NCBI GenBank assembly: GCA_964601865.1 | Contig: CAZRPI010000021.1 | Location: 1-35,219, forward strand | Source of the DNA: Pseudopelobacter sp964601865 | GTDB taxonomy: Bacteria > Desulfobacterota > Desulfuromonadia > Geobacterales > Pseudopelobacteraceae | Direction of reading: 5' to 3' | DNA: 35,219 nucleotides | Shown here: positions 14,301-22,283 of the stretch, one piece after another | How the letters are laid out: each line of letters begins with the position of its first letter | Position numbering within the stretch: position 1 is the stretch's first letter | Notes under the pieces: generated by a model | The model's database searches: none | Told to the model about the DNA's origin: nothing | Seen by the model: the letters and a program-made list of their open reading frames with translations, nothing else | Position numbers and translations under genes: made by a program

Positions 14301-16613
14301 TCAAGTTTCCGGTGCACAGTAGCAATAACAGCTTTTTCCGCTGCGCTTGGCAACATACATGGCCTCATCGGCATAATTCATGAGCTGTCTCATGTCCTCC
14401 GAGTCGTCCGGGAAAATCGCGATGCCGATACTTGCGCCCAACTCCGCCGTACTTCCGTCAGGCAGTCGGAATGGCTGGCAGAGCACTGTAATAATGTGTT
14501 CGGCGACCCGGCCGGCGTCCCCGCGCCGCGACAGTGATGCCAGGATGATCGTGAATTCGTCGCCACCCATGCGCGCCACGGTATCTGATTCCCTCAGGCA
14601 TGCGGCAACACGCTCGGCAGTGATTCTGAGGGCATGGTCCCCCATCTCGTGACCATGTTCGTCATTGATCTCCTTGAAACCGTTGAGGTCGAGATAAAGA
14701 AGCCCCAGGTGACGACCGTTTCGGGCCGCCAAGGCCAGTGCCTGACTGAGTCGGTCGAAAAAGAGGCTCCTGTTGGGGAGCCCTGTCAGAGCATCGTGGT
14801 GGGCCATCCTGTGCAACTGCTCCATCAGTTCTTTCTTCTCGGTGATATCTTCCTTGATTGCGGCAAAGTGCACTATCGCGCCTTGATTGTTGCGGATGGG
14901 GGCAATCGAGACGGATTCCCAGAATAGAACGCCGTTTTTTCTGCGGCTTTGGAGTTCGCCGCGCCAGATCACCCCTTCCAGGAGCATTCTCCATAGTTGT
15001 GAGTAGAACTCCGGCGCTTGCCCCTTCCCCTTGAGGATCCGGAGGCTTCTGCCGACGAGTTCCTCCGGTCTGTAGCCGGTTTGTGCGCAGAGAGCGGGGT
15101 TCACGTATTCCATGATCCCCCGGTGATCCGTGATGAGTATGGAGACAGGGCTCTGTTCCACGATGGTGGAGAATTTGAGAATCGCATCCTCCGCCTTGCG
15201 CCGGTCGGAGATGTCGCGCGCGACTCCCACGAATCCGGCTGTCGCGCCGCCATCGTCCCGACAGGGAGTAACATCGACCTCAACCCAGATATAATCCCCG
15301 TCTTTTCTGCGCATCCGCAACTCGTAACGCGAGGGTTTTCCCGGGGCCTCCATTTCCATGCTCCGGGAAGATCCCCTCTTGACCTCGTTGATACTTTCCG
15401 GCGCCAGGATGGAATAGAGCGACGCTCCGATCAACTCCTCACGGGAGTAGCCGTGGAAGTTCCTGTCGCGACCCTCGGGACCGCTCACGAAAACGAAACG
15501 CAAGTCATTGTCCAGCTGCCAGATCGTGTCGGAAATACTTTCGGTAACGAAGCGGTACTGTTCCTCGCTCCGTCGCAGCGCCTCCTCAACGCTCTTGAGG
15601 CCGGTGACGTTCCGCAGCACCACGAGGCGCCCCTGACCCGTTTCCCTGCCCCGGTTGATGGGAGTCAGGCTGACCTGCCAGAAATTCCCGTCTCTTGGGT
15701 CCCGCCAGAGCGGGTCATTCCCCCTGTCGTCCGGGCAAAGCACGGCATCGGACAATCCGGGCAGATGCTCCAGCGCCCGACTGAGCGGAAGACCGACGCG
15801 GCGTTCCAGATCAAAAAGAGCTGCCGCCCGGTTGAAGTCCACGAATCGTTCCAGATGGTCGAAAACGAGGACCGGCTCGCGCATCCCGTCGAAAAGTGTT
15901 TCCCGCGCCACCGGCGCCAGATCGAAAAGCCTGAACGACAGGATCCCCCAGGCGTAGAGCGGACCGGTCAGGGAAAGGGCTATGGGCACGAGATCGATTT
16001 TCCACGGGTTGAGGCCCGCGAGATAGATCAAAAAGGCCAGCCAGGGGAAGAGGGAACCCAGAAGCATGACCCGATCCTGGCGGCGATACACCGGAGATCT
16101 GTGGTGTGGCTTGAACCCGATGAAAAGGGTGCCGACAAGCAGGGCCAAATTCGTGTAGCCGACACTCACCCAGTACCAGGGGCCGGGGATAAAGGAGAGC
16201 ATCGGGAACGGTGTGGAGGTTGTCATCCAGGCAACACTGTAGATCAGACCGGAACCGCCGGGAATTGTCCTTGCAATGAGGGTGACGAGCGGAACGATGA
16301 ACAGGGCGATTTTCACCGGTCTGGAGAGCCAGTTCCCCCGTCCCGAATAGTTCAGGGTGATGATTATCCAGAGCGGGGCTATCATGACGATCCCGAGGTA
16401 CTGAATCCGGCTCCAGAACAGCATGGTTTCCAGGGTGTCGCTGGCAAGCTCGCACGCATAGCCGAAGGTGTAACAGCCGATTGAGGCCATGAGAGCCGCA
16501 AAAGCCGTTGCCCCAGGCAGTCTGCTGCGTTGCCATGCGTACCAGGCCAACGCGAGATCGCATAATGAGAAAAACAGTAAAAATATTGTGAGGAATAGAC
16601 GGAGCAATGTCAT
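14301..16613 (-). CDS. Membrane diguanylate cyclase (7TM-PAS-GGDEF)
   Basis: This predicted enzyme makes cyclic di-GMP. The N-terminal ~225 residues form a seven-helix membrane module of the histidine-kinase-N type. Three PAS-like domains follow (one starts ETLFDGMREPVLVFD, the others EEQYRFVTESISD and ILKFSTIVEQSPVS). A C-terminal GGDEF domain carries an intact catalytic GGDEF. An inhibitory I-site (RESD) lies five residues before the motif, so product feedback is likely. There is no EAL or HD-GYP domain. The ATG at 16613 is used; an upstream TTG at 16631 would add six residues. It follows the CCA-adding enzyme gene closely and may be cotranscribed with it. Confidence 0.9.
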   Translation of the reverse strand: MTLLRLFLTIFLLFFSLCDLALAWYAWQRSRLPGATAFAALMASIGCYTFGYACELASDTLETMLFWSRIQYLGIVMIAPLWIIITLNYSGRGNWLSRPVKIALFIVPLVTLIARTIPGGSGLIYSVAWMTTSTPFPMLSFIPGPWYWVSVGYTNLALLVGTLFIGFKPHHRSPVYRRQDRVMLLGSLFPWLAFLIYLAGLNPWKIDLVPIALSLTGPLYAWGILSFRLFDLAPVARETLFDGMREPVLVFDHLERFVDFNRAAALFDLERRVGLPLSRALEHLPGLSDAVLCPDDRGNDPLWRDPRDGNFWQVSLTPINRGRETGQGRLVVLRNVTGLKSVEEALRRSEEQYRFVTESISDTIWQLDNDLRFVFVSGPEGRDRNFHGYSREELIGASLYSILAPESINEVKRGSSRSMEMEAPGKPSRYELRMRRKDGDYIWVEVDVTPCRDDGGATAGFVGVARDISDRRKAEDAILKFSTIVEQSPVSILITDHRGIMEYVNPALCAQTGYRPEELVGRSLRILKGKGQAPEFYSQLWRMLLEGVIWRGELQSRRKNGVLFWESVSIAPIRNNQGAIVHFAAIKEDITEKKELMEQLHRMAHHDALTGLPNRSLFFDRLSQALALAARNGRHLGLLYLDLNGFKEINDEHGHEMGDHALRITAERVAACLRESDTVARMGGDEFTIILASLSRRGDAGRVAEHIITVLCQPFRLPDGSTAELGASIGIAIFPDDSEDMRQLMNYADEAMYVAKRSGKSCYCYCAPET

Positions 16614-16659
16614 ATGATCTGTGTCAGTCAACGGGGTAATGCCGGGATTGAATAGCCGT

Positions 16660-17886
16660 TCAATTCAGGATATGTGCCTGAACATCCCGGCCCGTCGTGC
16701 GGAGCCTCGCAATCCGCTTCTGCAGTATCAGGGTTGAGCGTTGGCCGGGCGCCGTTCTCTCCAGGCGTTCCGGATCGATCCCCAGTTCCTGGGCGCCCAT
16801 TCGCGCCACCTCCGCTGTAATCCGCCATCCGGAAACATCCAGGGCGTCAGGCTTGTCCGCGGCGGAAACCAGGGGCAGGATCTCCTCGATGCCGGCCTTC
16901 ACGGCCTGCTCCGCCGTCTGGATGCGAGTTGAATCCCGTAATTCATCCCACCTGTTCAATCTGCCGTGCAGCCGGCTGACCCATGCGAGGGCCGTGCCGA
17001 ACGCCGAGGGAAGGCGGAGGCGGGCGCAGAGCCCGCGGGCCGGGCTGAAGCCCGCTTCGTCGTGACCGTGGTGTCTGGGGTAGCAGGCCGGATCGGTTGC
17101 CAACTTGCCGATGTCGTGAAAGAACGCGCAGAAGCGAGCCAAAGGAACTCCGGAAAGTTTCGCCACCCTCCGCAGCGCCTGGATCGAGTGGGTCAGCAGG
17201 TCCCCCTCGGGGTGATGCTCCAGGGGGCCGGCGGGGATGGAAGGCATGCGGAAGAGCTCCGGGAGGTATGACTCGCCGACGCCGAACTCCACCATGCGCA
17301 GGAAAAATAGTTCGGGTACGGGTGAAGCAAGCGCCCTGAGCATCTCCCGGCTGAAGCGTTCAACCGGAATGTTGTCGAAGCTCTCCGACCAGTCACGCGC
17401 CCGGATCAGTTCCCCGGTTTCCGGCGTCATGGTCCATCCGTCCGCCTCGAAGCGAAAGGCGCGAAAGATCCGCAATGGATCGTCCTCGAAGGTCCTTCCG
17501 GAGCAGCTCCTCAGATTGCCCCTGAGGAGATCGTCCCTGCCATCCAGCGGGTCCAGCAGGGTTCCGTCAAGGGCCATGGCCATGGCGTTGATGGTGAAAT
17601 CACGGCGGACAAGGTCCCGGGCAAGGAGCTGGACCCCGGCCAGGGGGGTCAGTTCCATCGTCCCCAGTTCCCTGTCATGCCGGAACCAGACCGGCGCCGA
17701 ACTTCTGGGCTCGATCAGGCGGAATCCCAGGGAAAGGAGAGTTTCTGCGGGGAGCGCCGCCACCAGGTCCATGTCGGTGCCTTTCCTGGCGAGGAGGTGA
17801 TCCCTGACGGAACCGCCCACGAGGAAGACCCTCCCGTGGCATTCATGAGGGAAAAAATTTTTCAGGTGGATGATTGCGCTGTTCAT
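16660..17886 (-). CDS. CCA tRNA nucleotidyltransferase / poly(A) polymerase family with HD domain
   Basis: This class II nucleotidyltransferase most likely adds or repairs the CCA end of tRNAs. The head domain has FLVGGSVRDHLL (GGSVRD at 24-29) and the metal-binding DMD at 38-40. RRDFTINAMA and the DPLRIFRAFRF neck motif follow. An HD phosphohydrolase domain (FFHDIGK...HHGHD) is at about residues 240-290. The length is 408 residues. The ATG at 17886 fits the family N-terminus, although no clear ribosome site precedes it. CCA addition versus polyadenylation cannot be decided from sequence alone. Confidence 0.87.
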   Translation of the reverse strand: MNSAIIHLKNFFPHECHGRVFLVGGSVRDHLLARKGTDMDLVAALPAETLLSLGFRLIEPRSSAPVWFRHDRELGTMELTPLAGVQLLARDLVRRDFTINAMAMALDGTLLDPLDGRDDLLRGNLRSCSGRTFEDDPLRIFRAFRFEADGWTMTPETGELIRARDWSESFDNIPVERFSREMLRALASPVPELFFLRMVEFGVGESYLPELFRMPSIPAGPLEHHPEGDLLTHSIQALRRVAKLSGVPLARFCAFFHDIGKLATDPACYPRHHGHDEAGFSPARGLCARLRLPSAFGTALAWVSRLHGRLNRWDELRDSTRIQTAEQAVKAGIEEILPLVSAADKPDALDVSGWRITAEVARMGAQELGIDPERLERTAPGQRSTLILQKRIARLRTTGRDVQAHILN

Positions 17887-17988
17887 GGGAGGAATTTTCC
17901 CGGTGCATGATGAGATTCGCACCCCTGCGTCGATGTCGTTCTCCGGTGGTGTTTCATGTTCAGACCCTGCGGGCGCCGCGGTACCCTG

Positions 17989-18050
17989 TTGACAGGACGT
18001 GCGTCCTGGGGTAGAAAGCGTGGCAACAGAGGGACGCTCCCCTGCGTCCC
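17989..18050 (+). promoter_or_regulatory. Promoter-like region with two dyads ahead of the 61-residue gene
   Basis: TTGACA (17989-17994), 17 bases, then TAGAAA (18012-18017). The spacer contains AGGACG-TG-CGTCCT (17994-18007), and the leader has GGGACGC/GCGTCCC arms (18031-18037, 18044-18050). These could be operator and leader hairpin, or parts of a mobile palindromic repeat. Confidence 0.4.
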
Positions 18051-18085
18051 GTGATCCCACCACATCGGCTGATCCGGAGTCGGAC

Positions 18086-18271
18086 TTGATTGAACGGAAA
18101 AGAGGGAAACGTTTCGAACTCTGGCGCCAGGATGACAACGGCAACCGTTTTCTGATCGACATCTTCGATGACCGTCAATCGGCCGGAAAGCGGCTGGCGG
18201 AACTGGCCAGACATCCCCACAAGCAGATGTACTGGATTGCCGAACTGCCCGAAGTTTGTCAATCAACCTGA
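18086..18271 (+). CDS. Small conserved-looking protein, unknown function
   Basis: This is a 61-residue, basic, soluble protein. The body FELWRQDDNGNRFLIDIFDD followed by a helix ending in HPHKQMYWI looks like a compact alpha/beta fold, and I recall similar short proteins in Geobacter genomes. A TTG start at 18086 is chosen because GGAG lies six bases upstream and a promoter-like pair ends at 18017. A longer in-frame start at 17999 would fall inside that promoter. It is convergent with ccdB. Confidence 0.55.
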   Translation: MIERKRGKRFELWRQDDNGNRFLIDIFDDRQSAGKRLAELARHPHKQMYWIAELPEVCQST

Positions 18272-18282
18272 CGTGGTCAGGT
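18266..18282. terminator. Small hairpin between convergent genes
   Basis: ACCTGAC and GTCAGGT pair around GTG, overlapping the stop codon of the 61-residue gene and just before the end of ccdB. There is no U-tract, so terminator activity is weakly supported. Confidence 0.3.
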
Positions 18283-18291
18283 ACTCCAAAA

Positions 18292-18597
18292 TCACAGCAG
18301 CAAACGATCAATGGCGGCGATGATTTCGCTGCGGTACTCCCTGACCGAAGCGACCGGCATACCGAGAATTGTCCTGAGGACTGCGGTGATTTCCGCCGGT
18401 GAGAGAATGTATTCATCGCCAAGAACGGGGATTAACGGATTGAGTACGGCGGCGCCGGTGAAAAATTCCTTGCGGGCGAGAGGAATTACAACGCAGGTGG
18501 ATAGAGTGTCGACAAAACGCCCCTGCGCCTCCACCAGATAGGGGGCCTGTTTTGCGGTCCGCGCACCGGGATTGCGGTAGACATCAAACTGGGCCAT
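18292..18597 (-). CDS. ccdB: CcdB-family toxin
   Basis: This 101-residue CcdB family toxin would be expected to bind DNA gyrase. The fold signature is clear: MAQFDVYRNPG at the start, PYLVEAQGRFVDTLSTCVVIPL, LNPLIPVLGDEYIL, and a C-terminal helix REYRSEIIAAIDRLLL. In the F-plasmid protein the last residues WGI are needed for gyrase poisoning. Here the chain ends LLL, so the classic killing motif is missing. It overlaps the antitoxin stop by one base, the usual order for type II modules. Confidence 0.88.
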   Translation of the reverse strand: MAQFDVYRNPGARTAKQAPYLVEAQGRFVDTLSTCVVIPLARKEFFTGAAVLNPLIPVLGDEYILSPAEITAVLRTILGMPVASVREYRSEIIAAIDRLLL

Positions 18598-18845
18598 CAG
18601 AATTCAAGTCCGATATCATCAGCAACTGTTCCGCGCTCTTCAATCATGCGGTTGTATGATGCAAAGGATGCCTTGTTCTCCTCTTTCCAACGCAGCATCT
18701 CGCGCTCGGTGAGAAAGGTGATCATGGCCTGTTCGAACAGGGCGGACAGGTTCCCCTTGGCCTGTTTTACCAGATTGACAAGGTCGCTGTTCGCTGTCAG
18801 GTTCACATGGCGCCGCTGTGCGTTTACATCATAACAGAGTTGCAT
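18597..18845 (-). CDS. ccdA: CcdA-family antitoxin
   Basis: This 82-residue antitoxin has an N-terminal ribbon-helix-helix-like DNA-binding part (RRHVNLTANSDLVNLVKQ). The toxin-binding tail begins near WKEENKASFASYNRMIEERG. AAAAAGGAG precedes the ATG. It is expected to neutralise CcdB and to repress its own operon at the direct repeats upstream. The pair sits immediately downstream of ptsP on the same strand but has its own promoter. Confidence 0.87.
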   Translation of the reverse strand: MQLCYDVNAQRRHVNLTANSDLVNLVKQAKGNLSALFEQAMITFLTEREMLRWKEENKASFASYNRMIEERGTVADDIGLEF

Positions 18846-18868
18846 ATCCGGCTCCTTTTTGTGATTTT

Positions 18869-18903
18869 ATGCGTATTGTAATGCGTATTATTATAAGTGT
18901 CAA
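18869..18903 (-). promoter_or_regulatory. ccdAB promoter with CcdA-type operator repeats
   Basis: On the minus strand TTGACA (18903-18898), 17 bases, then TACAAT (18880-18875) form a near-consensus sigma70 promoter. Two 9-bp direct repeats, ATGCGTATT on the plus strand (18869-18877 and 18881-18889), are 12 bp apart and cover the spacer and -10. This is ideal for autorepression. The -35 box overlaps the ptsP stop codon. Confidence 0.75.
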
Positions 18904-21257
18904 TGGTCCTGCAGCCGCACCTCTGCCCGCGCCCTGGCCAGGACGGAGATGATATCGTCCGTGGCGCGGCAACCCAGGATTTCGTCCGCCAGACGCCGGC
19001 ATTCCGCCATCGAATGGCTGCGGATGGCCTGCTTGACCACCGGAATGCTGGGGGCGGAGATGCTGAATTCGCGAAACCCCATCCCCGCCAGCATGAGCGC
19101 GGTCAGCGGGTCAGACGCCATTTCCCCGCAGACCGATGCTTTTTTACCGGCCCTGGCAGCTGCGTCGGCAACCCGCTTCATGGTATGCAGCACCGCCGGA
19201 TGGTGCGGGTTGTAGTACTGCTTCATGCGGGAGTTGTTGCGGTCGGCCGCCAGGGTGTACTGGATCAGGTCGTTGGCGCCGATGCTGACGTAATCGACTT
19301 CGTCGAGCAGGAATTCGATGATCTGGACCGCGGCCGGAATTTCCACCATGATACCCAGCGGAATCCCCCTGTCCGGCGGCGTATATCCTTCATTTTTCAA
19401 CTCCTCTTGCACATCGGCAATGATCTTTCTGATTTCACGGACTTCGTCGATACTCGAAACCAGGGGAAACATGATGGTGGGATTTCCGGTATCGGACGCC
19501 ATCAGGATGGCTGCCAGCTGTTCCCTGAAGATGTCCTGCCGCTCCAGTGAAAGCCTTATGGAACGCATCCCCATGAACGGATTGTCCTCATGGGGAAGGC
19601 GCAGGTATGAAAGCCCCTTGTCTCCGCCGATGTCCAGGGTGCGGATGTTGACGCTGTGGTTCGGGAAAGCGGCAATAATTTTCCTGTAGAGGGCGGCCTG
19701 TTCGGTCCGGGTCGGGAACGAGGAACGGGCCATGTAGGGGAATTCGGTCCGGTAGAGCCCGACCCCCTCGGCTCCGTGAAGGGTTGCCATGCGCACGTCC
19801 GAGAGGAGGCCGATATTGGCGCTGAGTTTGATGGTTACGCCGTCTGTGGTCGTGGCCGGCAGATCACGAAGTCCCTCCAGTTCCCTCTGGTGGCTGGCGT
19901 GGCTCCGCTCCAGCCGCAAGTACTCCTGGATTATTGCCGTATCTGGGTTGAGAAAGACGAATCCGGAGGCGCCGTCAAGAATGACCAGGTCTTTGACGTT
20001 TGCCGCCTCCATGAGCCCCGGAACCCCTACTATTGCCGGAATTCCCAGGGACTTCGCCATAATGGCGGCGTGGGAATGGACGTTGCCCTTTTCCGTTACA
20101 ATGCCGATGATCCTGTCATGGTCCAGCATCGCCAGATCGGAGGGGAAAATCTCCTCCGCCACGATAATCCGGTTTTCCCTGAGCTCCAGAGGGTTATTGT
20201 CATTGCCCTCCAGGGCGTCAATGATCCTGCGGCCGATGTCCTTCATGTCCGCCGAACGCTCCCTGAGATAGGGGTCCTCCATGGCCTCGAACGCCTGGAT
20301 GTAGTGGCGGACAACGTCGAAAACGGCCCGGCCCGCCCCCAGGTCCTGATTGATCAGATCGATGATTTTGTTCGAAAATCCCCGGTCCTCCAGAATCATC
20401 AGATGGGTGTGAAAGATGGCGGCGTCATCCTCAGACAGTTTCTCGCTCACCTGTTTTTCCATGTAGATGGTCTGGATCTTGACCTTTTCGAGGGCGGTGG
20501 TGAACCTGAGCCGTTCCTCCTCCCTGGTGCCGACCCTGGCGACCTTGATGACCTTGTCGCTGAAGCGATCCAGAATGTAGACCTTGCCGCGGCTGAACCC
20601 GTACGAGACGGCGGCGCCGCGCAGTTTTTTCATTCCGTCCGGCTGACGGCCGGCCGCATCGTTTTGAACGCTTTCCGGCGCGGCGGCGTTCCTGGCTCTT
20701 GTCAGCTCCCGTTCGAGCCAGGCCCGCTCCTGTTCCTTGCGCTGGATTGAATCGAGAAGGCGCCCGTTCTGGATAATGCTGCCGATCTGAAAGGTGATGG
20801 TGCGCAACGCGCTGATTTCATCCTCGTTGAAGCGGCGGGCCTCGCAGGTCTGTACCGCGATCATGCCGATGGGGGTGTTGCGCTCGAACAGGGGGAGGCC
20901 GAGAAACGAGAGGAATCTCTCCTCCCTCGTCTCCTTGAAGTATTTGTAACGCGGATGGGCCGGGGCGTTATCCGTCATGACCATATCGCGGCTTTCCACC
21001 ACGAGCCCGCAGAGCCCCTCGCTGGTTTTCATGGAGGTGCGATTGATGGAGGCCTTCGAGAGTCCCCTGGTAGCCTTGAGAACCAGTCGGTCCGTTTCTC
21101 CTTCCAGCAGATAGATTGAACAGACATCGGTCCTCATGCGCCTGGCCACGATGTTGACGATGTTGTCCAGGGTCTCCTGGAGATTGTGCGAATGCAGGAT
21201 GATGGAGCTGATGTCCTCAAGGGTACGCAGTCCGATAGAATGGTAATTTTCTCTCAT
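18900..21257 (-). CDS. ptsP: Phosphoenolpyruvate-protein phosphotransferase PtsP (GAF-EI-Ntr)
   Basis: PtsP passes phosphate from PEP to the NPr protein of the nitrogen-related phosphotransferase chain, a regulatory relay. The 785-residue protein begins with a GAF domain (about residues 1-165). The Enzyme I N-terminal and swivelling domains follow, with the active His in GNVHSHAAIMAKS near residue 396. The PEP-binding barrel comes last, with GVGLYRTEFPYM, GLSYLRLPHEDNP and SVCGEMASDP. Full length is normal. No NPr (ptsO) gene is adjacent. Confidence 0.94.
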   Translation of the reverse strand: MRENYHSIGLRTLEDISSIILHSHNLQETLDNIVNIVARRMRTDVCSIYLLEGETDRLVLKATRGLSKASINRTSMKTSEGLCGLVVESRDMVMTDNAPAHPRYKYFKETREERFLSFLGLPLFERNTPIGMIAVQTCEARRFNEDEISALRTITFQIGSIIQNGRLLDSIQRKEQERAWLERELTRARNAAAPESVQNDAAGRQPDGMKKLRGAAVSYGFSRGKVYILDRFSDKVIKVARVGTREEERLRFTTALEKVKIQTIYMEKQVSEKLSEDDAAIFHTHLMILEDRGFSNKIIDLINQDLGAGRAVFDVVRHYIQAFEAMEDPYLRERSADMKDIGRRIIDALEGNDNNPLELRENRIIVAEEIFPSDLAMLDHDRIIGIVTEKGNVHSHAAIMAKSLGIPAIVGVPGLMEAANVKDLVILDGASGFVFLNPDTAIIQEYLRLERSHASHQRELEGLRDLPATTTDGVTIKLSANIGLLSDVRMATLHGAEGVGLYRTEFPYMARSSFPTRTEQAALYRKIIAAFPNHSVNIRTLDIGGDKGLSYLRLPHEDNPFMGMRSIRLSLERQDIFREQLAAILMASDTGNPTIMFPLVSSIDEVREIRKIIADVQEELKNEGYTPPDRGIPLGIMVEIPAAVQIIEFLLDEVDYVSIGANDLIQYTLAADRNNSRMKQYYNPHHPAVLHTMKRVADAAARAGKKASVCGEMASDPLTALMLAGMGFREFSISAPSIPVVKQAIRSHSMAECRRLADEILGCRATDDIISVLARARAEVRLQDH

Positions 21258-21284
21258 TAAACAAATCCGTTGGCTTTTTGGTTG

Positions 21285-21313
21285 AGTATAGTTTACCCGA
21301 CATGGAATGAAAA
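21285..21313 (-). promoter_or_regulatory. Possible ptsP promoter
   Basis: On the minus strand TTTTCA, a 17-bp spacer and TATACT. The -10 box is good and the -35 weak. Confidence 0.3.
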
Positions 21314-21411
21314 GCGTTTTGGTGGCGTTTAAATGGGTGGAAATACTTTGATCCCTCTGCTATCTTCTTGACCTGTTCTGGGGCATACATCGATAAGGGA
21401 AGGAGGACGGT

Positions 21412-22209
21412 ATGGGTGATGAAAGACTGGATAGCGCTCTCATTCGGGGGATAGACCTGCTGGAGGCCGGTGATGTACGCGCGGCTCGATCGGTTTTTGA
21501 GGCTTATACCCGGGATAACCGGAATGATCCCGACGGTTATTTCCATCTGGGCGATGCTCTTGCCGAAGACGGACTGATCGATGAGGCCATCACCGCCTAT
21601 CGGGAGGGGCTGAAGTTGACCCCCGGCGACCTCGATGCATTGACGGCCTGCGGCGATCTGCTGTTTGAAGCGGGCCGGTATGACGAGGCCATTGCCTGTT
21701 ATTCCGTGGGCCTTGAGTCCGCTCCCGATGACGCCGACATCCTCGTCAGCATCGGGCTCGTGCATTCGAATCGCGGCCGGAATGGAGAGGCGACCGGGTT
21801 TTTCCGGCGTGCACTGGACGTTGAGCCCGATAATGCATTTGCCTGGAATGCCCTTGGCGATGCGTTACAGGAGCAGGATGACGTTGAGGGGGCGGTGGAG
21901 GCGTATCGCAGGGCGATTGAGATCGACCCCGGCGACCCGGCCGCCCACTTCAATCTGGGCGAGCTGTACTACGACATGGAAGAGCCGGAAGAGGCGGAAG
22001 AGGAATGCCTTGTTGCCATCCGGCTGGACCCCGCCTTCAGCATGGCCTATCTGACTCTGGGGAGCATCTGCATGGATCAGGAACGTTTGAAGGAAGCAGT
22101 CAATTATTTCGAGTCGTATCTCAAGTATGAAAAATCGCCCCAGGCGGCCGAGATGATCGGCGAGGTCAAGGCGGTGATTGAAGGATTGAAGGAGGAGCTG
22201 AAAGGCTAA
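21412..22209 (+). CDS. Tetratricopeptide repeat protein
   Basis: This 265-residue protein is built almost wholly of about seven TPR units of roughly 34 residues. Examples are DGYFHLGDALAEDGLIDEAI, DALTACGDLLFEAGRYDEAI and AAHFNLGELYYDMEEPEEAE. TPRs form a helical scaffold for protein contacts; no catalytic domain and no signal peptide are present, so it is probably cytoplasmic. AAGGAGG precedes the ATG. It is divergent from ptsP and ends at a strong bidirectional terminator shared with ackA. The partner is unknown. Confidence 0.9.
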   Translation: MGDERLDSALIRGIDLLEAGDVRAARSVFEAYTRDNRNDPDGYFHLGDALAEDGLIDEAITAYREGLKLTPGDLDALTACGDLLFEAGRYDEAIACYSVGLESAPDDADILVSIGLVHSNRGRNGEATGFFRRALDVEPDNAFAWNALGDALQEQDDVEGAVEAYRRAIEIDPGDPAAHFNLGELYYDMEEPEEAEEECLVAIRLDPAFSMAYLTLGSICMDQERLKEAVNYFESYLKYEKSPQAAEMIGEVKAVIEGLKEELKG

Positions 22210-22231
22210 TCCGCAAAACGTATCGGGAAAC

Positions 22232-22259
22232 AAAAAAGCCGGCAAAAGCCGGCTTTTTT
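22232..22259. terminator. Bidirectional intrinsic terminator between TPR gene and ackA
   Basis: AAAAAAGCCGGC, loop AAAA, then GCCGGCTTTTTT. It is fully symmetrical, so it ends transcription from both convergent genes. Confidence 0.93.
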
Positions 22260-22283
22260 GTTTCTACGCAAATTGCTACAGAT

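Noticed and set aside
15018..16484. 488-codon plus-strand frame over the diguanylate cyclase gene
   Set aside because: Shadow of the GGDEF/PAS gene; no domain of its own.
19656..20750. Plus-strand frame over ptsP
   Set aside because: Shadow of ptsP.
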